Assembly (NCBI GenBank): GCA_900128395.1
Contig: LT649646.1
Coordinates: 1 to 17,415, forward strand
DNA from: Stramenopiles sp. TOSAG23-2
Taxonomy: Eukaryota; Sar
Length of the DNA stretch: 17,415 nt
Direction: 5' to 3'
Position 1 is the first letter of the stretch, and every line of letters begins with the position of its first letter. This document shows positions 7,600 to 14,166 of the stretch, in pieces. The position numbers were made by a program, and so were the translations under genes. Under the pieces are notes generated by a model. It was not told the DNA's origin. It searched no databases and was given only the letters and a program-made list of their open reading frames with translations.

Positions 7600-9042
7600 T
7601 TATTGTGATTTCAACTTGTCGCTGTTAACAAAGCCTGAACCATCTCTAACTTTGCTTACTTCTTGTTTATATTCCGTTTCCATTCTTCCTACTTGACTTT
7701 CTGCTGCTTGCACTTTCTTATGTGCTTCTTCCTTCACTGCCTCCATTTTTGCATGCATTTCCTCTAAATGTTTCTTAATTTCTTCTTGAACTAATTTTTT
7801 TCCTTCATCTGAAAGTCCTGTGGTAGTTTGTTTTTCTATTTGTTTAACTATATTTGTGGTATTTATTTGATGTGTGGTTACATTTAGTGGTTCGTCCAAC
7901 TTAGGAGCTATAGTTTTGTTTTCTGGGACGTATTGCAATTGCCCTTGTGTTTCCGATGACGAAGGCGGCAATACTACCCGCGGACCACGCAAGGTTTGGA
8001 ATTTTTTGTAACGTTTGCGATATTCTTCTGCCCGTTTTGTATAGTTGGCTAATGCAGCTTTTTGGAATACCTCTAACTCTGTTAAATTCTTTAACTCCGC
8101 GGTTTTTCGAACCACTTTCTTATTTTCGATCCTTTCAACAGTAGTGAAATTAACTTGTCTTCGGTTCAAACTGGTCAACATGCTATTGATTCTCTTGATA
8201 ACTTGTGGAAGGTTCGTTTTCAAGAATTCTTTTCTATGTCTTGAAACAATGTCTACACCCTTCTTGATGAATCCCTCGTATACTTGAGAAACAACGTCTA
8301 ATATAGCTGTTGTCGGATTAGCAAGTGCTTGTACACAGATAACAGCAGCTGCATCTGGTCGTATTTTTTTGAAGATTGGCAATAATTCTGCTTTTTCCTC
8401 TAAAAGCGTTAAACAACCACCTAGACCAAGCAATGAATAAACTTTATTTTGTCCAAGTTTTCTAACAATGTCTGATAATGGTTCATCTTCACCCGCACCA
8501 AACTCAAGCGCTCTTAATGGATCAAGGGCAAATTTTTTAGCTTTTAAGTCTTTACACATTTGTGTACGTGCTGCTAAACCTTCACTTTCAGAACCAAAGT
8601 TACGGCATACTTCCATGTTTGCTTTTCCCAAGAGACACCATTTATTCAACATTTGGTAGTTGTCTGCTTTAATAGCAATATCGAATGATACTTTCACACC
8701 ACTTTTAGTTGTTGAACAGCCTTTTTTGCCCATTGATGCACTACAAAGACCGCATTCCTGTCCTTTCTTTTTTGTACCAAACAAAACTTTTCTTGCACGT
8801 GATTCAGATGCTTGTAATAAAGGACCTTTATCGTCCTCGGAAAGTTTCTCGTTGTTACAATACCCCAAGTCAAGTCCAGTCAATTTTCCATCAAGTGGGC
8901 ACCATGCATCAAGTTCTTTCAATTCTGCAAGATGGCTATCGCTACTTTGTGCTTTTGGATCTTCTCCCTTCATAGCCATAACATTACTGTTTAAAGTGAC
9001 TAATAAACATGTTGCGAAAATTAAAAAGTTAATAGTTTTCAT
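7600..9042 (-). CDS. Secreted cysteine-containing protein with a C-terminal helical tail, family unknown
   Basis: The first ATG is at 9042, giving 480 residues; the reading frame stays open four codons further only through a TTG. Signal peptide: MKTINFLIFATCLLVTLNSNVMA, with cleavage likely near residue 23. The mature part has Cys at 48, 62, 97, 100, 109, 136, 146, 163, 210 and 236, including CGLC (97-100), so disulfides are likely. Six N-glycosylation sequons lie in the C-terminal half (298, 319, 333, 375, 387, 394). Residues 180-290 are helical and hydrophobic; 410-465 form a charged coiled coil. No membrane segment after the signal peptide and no KDEL-type end. Together these suggest a secreted, glycosylated protein. 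It is divergent from the MANF homologue, sharing an 816-bp upstream region. I do not recognise the family and assign no function. Confidence 0.8.
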   Translation of the reverse strand: MKTINFLIFATCLLVTLNSNVMAMKGEDPKAQSSDSHLAELKELDAWCPLDGKLTGLDLGYCNNEKLSEDDKGPLLQASESRARKVLFGTKKKGQECGLCSASMGKKGCSTTKSGVKVSFDIAIKADNYQMLNKWCLLGKANMEVCRNFGSESEGLAARTQMCKDLKAKKFALDPLRALEFGAGEDEPLSDIVRKLGQNKVYSLLGLGGCLTLLEEKAELLPIFKKIRPDAAAVICVQALANPTTAILDVVSQVYEGFIKKGVDIVSRHRKEFLKTNLPQVIKRINSMLTSLNRRQVNFTTVERIENKKVVRKTAELKNLTELEVFQKAALANYTKRAEEYRKRYKKFQTLRGPRVVLPPSSSETQGQLQYVPENKTIAPKLDEPLNVTTHQINTTNIVKQIEKQTTTGLSDEGKKLVQEEIKKHLEEMHAKMEAVKEEAHKKVQAAESQVGRMETEYKQEVSKVRDGSGFVNSDKLKSQ

Positions 9043-9197
9043 TTTGTCTCGCAAATTATATCTGTAAATAATAAGTTATATACGCGTTTCGATAGAAAAA
9101 GATGTTGCACCTTTTGTATTTATATTACGTATACGTATGTATGTATTTATATATATATATGTACGTATGGATGTAGTATGTGAAAATAGATGGGGAG

Positions 9198-9220
9198 TAT
9201 ATATATATATATATATATAT
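9198..9220. repeat. AT dinucleotide microsatellite
   Basis: An uninterrupted AT/TA run in the divergent promoter region; a similar run lies at about 9814-9832, just upstream of the MANF-homologue ATG. Confidence 0.9.
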
Positions 9221-9676
9221 GTATCGTTTGTTGTATTTATATCTATATATGCATATATGTATGTAACCATTGTTTATTAAAGTTAAATAGGGAATAAACT
9301 TGATAAATTAAATAAATTTGTTATTTATAAATCCAATATAATTTAATTCATAGGATATCCTTTACTATACTTGTAATAACTTTAGACTACATATAAAATC
9401 AATATTTTCCATTTATACTTGTAGTGATGTATATGGTAAATATCCTAAATGTATGTAATATCATGTTAAAAAGTCTAGTAAAAATGTTGTACTAACCACC
9501 CCCTTTTTTTTGTTCTTGTTCCTTCAGTTTCTTTTTTTTTTCCTTCCTTTCTCTGAACCCTAACTCCAACGCGAACTCTTTTTGAATTTTAAGTATACTA
9601 TTCTGTAGTCTTATATTTTAATATGGACACAGCAAAGAAAAGAGAGCCGAACAAACAACAACAACAACCAGCTCAA

Positions 9677-9688
9677 CACGTGGCCAAT
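9677..9688. promoter_or_regulatory. Composite CACGTG-GCCAAT element, resembling an ER-stress response element
   Basis: On the reverse strand it reads ATTGGCCACGTG: an ATTGG (CCAAT) box directly abutting CCACG inside a palindromic CACGTG. The animal ERSE-II has ATTGG, one spacer base, then CCACG, and such an element is known in the human MANF promoter. Here the spacer base is absent, so this is a near match only. It sits 171 bp upstream of the MANF-homologue ATG. Binding by a bZIP/NF-Y-type complex is an inference. Confidence 0.4.
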
Positions 9689-9858
9689 CATCAAATAAAA
9701 TACAAATGATCCATATAGAATCCTGTATGTTTGCATTGTGATGGAACACGACAAAACATATAGTAAAGAAAGAAACATATAAATTAAGAGTGAAGAATAA
9801 ATAATCAATATTTTATATATATATATATATATACATATCGAAAAAAGAAAACAGAACA

Positions 9859-10398
9859 ATGAATCGTAGGTTTGTAAACATTTTATGTATTGTTGCCGTT
9901 GCAATTATAGCATTTACTATTATGGTTAATGTTGCTGAAGCGAAAAAGAAAACTGCTGACCCGAAACATTGTGAAGTATGCAAAAAAGTTGTTGGTGATC
10001 TCATTGCGAAAGTAAAAGAAATGCCAAAGAAACAGCAGAAAGATAAGAACAAGATTGAAAAAATTATTGCAAAGTATTGCAAGGATAAAGGCAAAAAATT
10101 GAATCCAAAAGAAAAAAAAGTTTGTTACTATCTTGAACCAATTAAAAGAGAAGTATCCACACCAATAAGTTTCGGTGCTCCAGTTGACCGTGTTTGTAAA
10201 AAACTTGAAAAAAAAAATGACGAAATTTGTCAAGTCAAATACAAAATCAAGTTGAAAAAAGGTGAAATGAACTATGCTAAGATGCGTGTTAAACATTTGC
10301 GTCAAATTCTTGCTGATCGTGGTGTTGCATGCACTGGATGTACAGAGAAATCAGAATTTGTTAAAAAATGTCAAAATACTGAGCATTTAGAAATGTAA
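9859..10398 (+). CDS. MANF: MANF/CDNF (ARMET) family ER protein
   Basis: 179 residues, the usual family length. Signal peptide 1-28 ends at AEA. The mature protein keeps all eight family cysteines in order: CEVC (38-41), C74, C89 in VCYYL, C113, C124 in DEIC, and CTGC (158-161), matching the CxxC of the SAP-like C-terminal domain; KMRVKHLRQILADRG (141-155) followed by CTEKSEFVKK is the characteristic C-domain block. C171 is additional. The N-domain is saposin-like and unusually lysine-rich. The end HLEM is only loosely like a KDEL-type retrieval signal, where animal MANF ends RTDL. In animals MANF is an ER protein induced by unfolded proteins, binding BiP and protecting cells from ER stress; an equivalent role here is inferred. 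The ATG at 9859 has A at -3. Confidence 0.9.
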   Translation: MNRRFVNILCIVAVAIIAFTIMVNVAEAKKKTADPKHCEVCKKVVGDLIAKVKEMPKKQQKDKNKIEKIIAKYCKDKGKKLNPKEKKVCYYLEPIKREVSTPISFGAPVDRVCKKLEKKNDEICQVKYKIKLKKGEMNYAKMRVKHLRQILADRGVACTGCTEKSEFVKKCQNTEHLEM

Positions 10399-11047
10399 AA
10401 AAGACGTATTTTTTTAATTTTTTTTTAGAACTCTAGAGTGGATAAAAGAGTTGTGTGTTTAGTTTTTGGGAGAGGCAAAAATGCTTTTATGTGTTTTTTT
10501 AATTTGGCATTATATGCAAGAAAGAAATTAGATATTATAAAATGTTTAATATACGTATACGATATATATACAAAACTGAGAGAGAGAGAGATAAAATTAT
10601 ATTTTTGGTAATATTATATTTTCTTATTAGTTTTTTAGTTTTTAGTTTGATACGAGCGTGATCAATACATTTTAAACAAGATCTCATATTTTCTTAAAAT
10701 TTAATTTTTTATTTTTTAGTTTGATACGAGCGTCATCAATACATTTTAACATCTCATGTTTTTAAAAAATTTACCGACGTAATATGTGTGTAAATCTTTA
10801 GCTATTTAAAAATTTCTACACTTGCACCACACCTCTTTTCTGTCTCGGACTTGTGCCGCAATTCATTATATTATATAACACCCTCAAATCGATTTAATAA
10901 TATCCAAAAAAAATATTACTGATCCGTCGATTCGTATATTACTGATGCTGACACCAACTATATATATACCTTTTTCTCTTTTTACCGCAGAAATGCATTT
11001 TAAATAAAGTATATACATATATATAAATGTTGTTACCTAATTTATAC
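10399..11047. other. Convergent 3' spacer, AT-rich with tandem repeat
   Basis: About 650 bp between the MANF homologue and the converging SPFH-like gene. It has T-rich runs after the MANF stop, a GA microsatellite near 10579-10593, the 74-bp imperfect tandem repeat, a slightly GC-richer patch at 10815-10865, a repeated ATTACTGAT at about 10914 and 10939, and AATAAA at 11003-11008. I see no coding region or RNA gene that can be supported. Confidence 0.5.
10639..10782. repeat. Imperfect tandem repeat, unit about 74 bp, two copies
   Basis: Both copies contain TTTTAGTTTGATACGAGCGT followed by an ATCAATACATTTTAA-type block, an ATCTCAT block and an A/T-rich end; the GTTTGATACGAG cores start at 10645 and 10719. 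The second copy has a g-to-c change after GCGT and lacks about six bases. It lies wholly in the 3' spacer. Confidence 0.85.
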
Positions 11048-11968
11048 CTAAACCAACGCACCATATTTATCTTTTAAATTCTTTTCTTGGCTTGCTTTTT
11101 GACCAGGTAAATATAAATCATTTGGCTTTTGCATATCCATTTTTAAATTATTTGAATTGATGCTACCAACTAAATCGCTGAATTCGTAGGTAACAATATC
11201 ATCCGCGTTAAAACCAGCATTTGTTTGAAATTTCGTGATTCCAGCTTTCGTTGCAGCCGATTCTAAAATAACTTTCTGTGCATTAGCATTAGAGATATTT
11301 TTCGATTTCATTAAATTTGCATTCTTTTGTATGACGTTAACATCATATACATTTTGTGCATTTAAAACATTAATTTGAGCAGTTATATTTGCAACTTGTA
11401 ACTGCGTTTCTTCTTTTGCAAGCATAGTCTTTCCTTCAACAATTGCAATCGCTGCAGCAGTTTCTTTTTCGAATTTCTTATTTGCAGCAATCATTTTTGC
11501 TCTTTCATATGCTACTTGGGTATTTGTTGTTTCCTTTGTAAATTCTAACGATTTTTCCAAAATTTTAATTGAATTTGTTACCAATTGATTATCTTCAAGC
11601 AATTTTTTATCTCGAGCCGATGTTCTTTTGGTTATAACTTGATTAGTTTCTCGCACTATTACATCCGTATCCAACTGTGCTTTAATTAATGTATATTCAA
11701 TTTCATTTAATTGAATTTTTTTTAATTCTTGATCCAAATCTTGTGGCAAGATAACAGCACGCATTTGGAAGTCAATCATAGATACATATCGTTGTTTCAA
11801 CTCTACATCTAATGCTTGCTTAAAATGCTGTTCAATTTGTATTCGTTTATCGAAATAGTCACTAGATCCATATAAAGATCCAATATCCCTAACTTTGGCT
11901 CGTGCGATGGCAACTATAATGGAATTGTATTCCGTTCCATATGTAACATACAATGTATACAAAAACAT
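11048..11968 (-). CDS. SPFH/band-7 (prohibitin/flotillin-like) protein, N-terminal half missing
   Basis: From the first ATG (11968) the product is 306 residues; the frame is open a further 25 codons, but without an ATG. LYTLYVTYGTEYNSIIVAIA (3-22), then ARAKVRDIGSLY and the block FQMRAVILPQDLDQELKKIQ (67-86), match the second half of an SPFH domain, followed by a long alpha-helical, Ala/Lys/Glu-rich coiled-coil region (90-250), as in this family. Full-length members start with a membrane anchor or hairpin and a further roughly 100 SPFH residues, which are absent. The upstream DNA is occupied by the divergent gene at 12016, leaving 47 bp between ATGs. No stop interrupts the 306 codons, so it is either a functional short form or a recent truncation. 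The stop is TAG. SPFH proteins scaffold membrane microdomains; without an anchor this one may need a partner. Confidence 0.75.
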   Translation of the reverse strand: MFLYTLYVTYGTEYNSIIVAIARAKVRDIGSLYGSSDYFDKRIQIEQHFKQALDVELKQRYVSMIDFQMRAVILPQDLDQELKKIQLNEIEYTLIKAQLDTDVIVRETNQVITKRTSARDKKLLEDNQLVTNSIKILEKSLEFTKETTNTQVAYERAKMIAANKKFEKETAAAIAIVEGKTMLAKEETQLQVANITAQINVLNAQNVYDVNVIQKNANLMKSKNISNANAQKVILESAATKAGITKFQTNAGFNADDIVTYEFSDLVGSINSNNLKMDMQKPNDLYLPGQKASQEKNLKDKYGALV

Positions 11969-12015
11969 ATACAAAGTACAATTAACAAAATAAAAGACAG
12001 ACGAACATTGAAACC
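11969..12015. promoter_or_regulatory. Very short divergent spacer between two start codons
   Basis: Only 47 bp separate the SPFH-like ATG and the plus-strand ATG, so each gene's promoter would have to lie partly in the other's coding region or transcript. No TATA-like element stands out. The spacing supports a rearrangement or an incomplete minus-strand gene. Confidence 0.4.
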
Positions 12016-13788
12016 ATGATGAATCCAATAATAGTAATAACAATATATATCAGTTTATGTCTTATCAATAATAATAACAGTTGTTATGGGGCAGATACAA
12101 CAAAAGAGGATGATGTTGAATTTGATGTTGTCTTTCATCAACCTACGTTAGGATTAGAATTATCACCTGAATTAGTAGTAATAGGCTTTGCAAAAAAAGC
12201 CACAGCATCACATGGTAATGTACATGTTGGCGATAAAATTGTTGCCGTAAATGGCAAATCATTGGCTGGTTTATCTGGCATAGCCGCATCGCGCGTGATT
12301 AAAAGTGCAGCCGCGCCACGTAAATTAACATTTCGCTCCACTGTAAAAGGTTTAAAACGTGTTATTGTGGATGAGGAGAATTTATCAGAATCCTTTGAAA
12401 AGCGTGATTATGTTCAAATTTTAACTGGAACAGGCGGCAACAATAATGATAATAATAATAATAATAATAATGGCGATGATGGAGCTGCGAATGATCCGGA
12501 TGAAGGTGTTGCTGGACGCTTGCCATTTGCTAGTGCATTGTTTGGACCGACCAAATCGATTGATATTGGTGGTAAAGGAACGTTTTCCATGGCACCAGCA
12601 AAGAATTTTTCATGGTGTAAACCTTACCAACTTGTTTTTGCTGAACCTCGAGATGCTTGTGGTGCATTAAGAAATGAAAAAGATGTTTTTAATAAAATTG
12701 TTATTGTCCATCGTGGAACGTGTAGTTTCGTCACAAAAGCATGGCAATTACAAGCATCTGGTGCTGTTGCTATGATTGTTATTAATGTTGATTCTAGTAT
12801 TTTTCGTATGCCGGAAGGTAATTTAGATACAGATGGGTTAAAAATTGCATCATTCATGCTGCAACTAGATGCACTAATGGCGTTGGAACCATTGATTATG
12901 GACAATGCAAATAGTCACAGTCTACGTGCACGTTTTATAACACCAAATGCATGTAAAGATATTGAACAATCAACAAAATCCATTGTTAGTAATTTAAAAT
13001 TAACAACTAGTAACAATGAAATAACTGTTGATGTAAATGGAGATGTAGTTATTAAGAAAAACAACAATAAAGATGGTCAAAACAATGTAAATAATAATAA
13101 TAATAATAATAATATTTTTCAAATCAATAGTAAAAAATATGATGGTAAAGGTGGTCGAATCATTTTTAGAAGTAAGACTGGTAAAGTTTTAAAAGGTGAA
13201 TTTCTGCATTTTTTAACTGGGTCCAAAACTTTGCCATCAAGAGGCGTTACGTTGAATTTAGCAAATCCAACAAATGCATGTAAAAAAATTGACAATGTTA
13301 TACCTGGATCTTGGGTTTACGTTGAACGTGGAGGTTGTTCGTTTTATGATAAAATATTGCATTCAAGTCGAGCCAATGCTGGTGGTATCCTGATTGTAAA
13401 CGATATGCCAGGACTAGCACATGGTAAAGGTATGAAAGCCGGGACGACTGTTGATAAAGATGATTCTACTCATATACCCACTGTCATGATAAGTGGCAGC
13501 TTAGGACGCACTTTGAGTTCGTTAATGACATTACCAGCTGTGGTAGAATTACAATTTGATGACAATATTTTTCAACGTTGGAATGAATTGATTGATTTGG
13601 AAAATTTGGAAAATTGGCCAAAAAATAGTAATGAACAACGTGCATTTTTCAAAACACTGAGTATGTTAAATCACCCAGATAAAAGTGGTGGTAATAATGA
13701 ACGTTTTTCATATTTGAAGAGTTTATATGATAAGGCAGATCGTGCTTTGAGTTTAAATGGTAATAGTAATGATGATGAGTTGCTTTAA
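12016..13788 (+). CDS. Secretory-pathway protein with PDZ, two PA domains and a J-like C-terminus
   Basis: 590 residues. Signal peptide about 1-25. PDZ-like 36-108 (TLGLEL at 44-49; VHVGDKIVAVNGKSL at 69-83). After an Asn-rich linker, PA domain 1 about 167-308, with KIVIVHRGTCSFVTKAW and the following AxGAVAMIVIN typical of PA folds; an Asn-rich linker 348-367; PA domain 2 about 382-512, with VYVERGGCSFYDKI and NAGGILIVND. Residues 538-578 (FFKTLSMLNHPDKSGG, then a helix RFSYLKSLYDKADRAL) resemble helices II-III of a J domain with the HPD triad at 553-555; helix I is weak. PA domains serve protein binding or sorting in secretory compartments, and HPD stimulates Hsp70 ATPase, so an ER-lumen co-chaperone or sorting adaptor is inferred. 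The end DDELL is one residue off a KDEL-like signal. Two adjacent ATGs start the frame. Confidence 0.8.
   Translation: MMNPIIVITIYISLCLINNNNSCYGADTTKEDDVEFDVVFHQPTLGLELSPELVVIGFAKKATASHGNVHVGDKIVAVNGKSLAGLSGIAASRVIKSAAAPRKLTFRSTVKGLKRVIVDEENLSESFEKRDYVQILTGTGGNNNDNNNNNNNGDDGAANDPDEGVAGRLPFASALFGPTKSIDIGGKGTFSMAPAKNFSWCKPYQLVFAEPRDACGALRNEKDVFNKIVIVHRGTCSFVTKAWQLQASGAVAMIVINVDSSIFRMPEGNLDTDGLKIASFMLQLDALMALEPLIMDNANSHSLRARFITPNACKDIEQSTKSIVSNLKLTTSNNEITVDVNGDVVIKKNNNKDGQNNVNNNNNNNNIFQINSKKYDGKGGRIIFRSKTGKVLKGEFLHFLTGSKTLPSRGVTLNLANPTNACKKIDNVIPGSWVYVERGGCSFYDKILHSSRANAGGILIVNDMPGLAHGKGMKAGTTVDKDDSTHIPTVMISGSLGRTLSSLMTLPAVVELQFDDNIFQRWNELIDLENLENWPKNSNEQRAFFKTLSMLNHPDKSGGNNERFSYLKSLYDKADRALSLNGNSNDDELL
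13084..13115 (+). repeat. AAT-codon run encoding an asparagine linker
   Basis: A trinucleotide run in frame, between the two PA domains; a similar run at about 12439-12470 separates the PDZ and first PA domain. Such tracts recur throughout the window and mark inter-domain linkers. Confidence 0.85.
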
Positions 13789-14166
13789 AAATTAAATAGT
13801 ATGATACCAACAAGAAGAGATATAATATTAATTTTATATATTTTATACACAAAATCTAATAAAAAAATACGACGATATTCGTGTAATAATTTTTACTTCC
13901 CGTGGAAAATACTACACGCTCAATACTCAATCTTGTAGGAAGAATGCATTGTTAATCCTCTCAAAATGTATACGCGTGTATAATAATAAATAAAATATAT
14001 TGTCGTCGAAGTACGAGTATGAGTAAGATATACGTTCGTAATATATATATACTTTCGTACAAAAATATTTTTAATAATTTTTAAATTTACAAGAGTGCAA
14101 AACAAAATATTTTTTTTTTTTCAACTTTCATTTACACACACTTCTCTCATCAGTTCTCGTTCATTT
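13789..14166. other. Convergent 3' spacer, AT-rich
   Basis: The spacer lies between converging genes. AATAAA at 13858-13863 is a candidate polyadenylation signal for the plus-strand gene. The rest is A/T-rich with an AT run at about 14041-14050 and no supported gene. It was also examined for a missing SPFH N-terminal exon on the minus strand; none was found. Confidence 0.5.

Larger units (their letters stand above)
9043..9858. promoter_or_regulatory. 816-bp divergent promoter region shared by a secreted-protein gene and the MANF homologue
   Basis: The region holds no convincing gene. Contents: TACGTATG/GTATGT-type repeats at 9125-9175, AT microsatellites at about 9198-9220 and 9814-9832, a pyrimidine-rich tract with C runs at about 9500-9555, a short AACCCTAAC at 9556-9564, and the ACGTG/CCAAT composite at 9677-9688. 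The minus-strand gene starts at its left edge and the MANF homologue at its right edge. Confidence 0.5.

Noticed and set aside
9043-9054. Start of the 480-residue secreted protein four codons upstream
   Set aside because: The codon at 9054 is TTG; the first ATG is at 9042 and begins a good signal peptide.
9076-9270. Minus-strand open frame of Tyr/Ile repeats
   Set aside because: It is translated AT and GTAT microsatellite in the promoter region.
9556-9564. AACCCTAAC as a telomere remnant or telo-box
   Set aside because: It is a single short copy, easily due to chance, with no array around it.
10905-10955. C/D-box snoRNA suggested by TGATG and CTGA motifs
   Set aside because: The boxes are too close and the C box is imperfect; no flanking stem was seen.
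11969-12043. N-terminal extension of the SPFH-like protein overlapping the divergent gene
   Set aside because: The upstream codon is TTG, and the added residues (Leu run, then WFQCSSVFYF) do not match the SPFH family; the first ATG is at 11968.
13774-13788. ER retention signal at the end of the PDZ-PA protein
   Set aside because: The protein ends DDELL; retrieval signals need the tetrapeptide at the exact C-terminus, so one extra Leu argues against it.
13789-14166. Missing SPFH N-terminal exon, with the PDZ-PA gene nested in an intron
   Set aside because: Minus-strand translations of this spacer show no SPFH-like sequence, and another gene follows directly.
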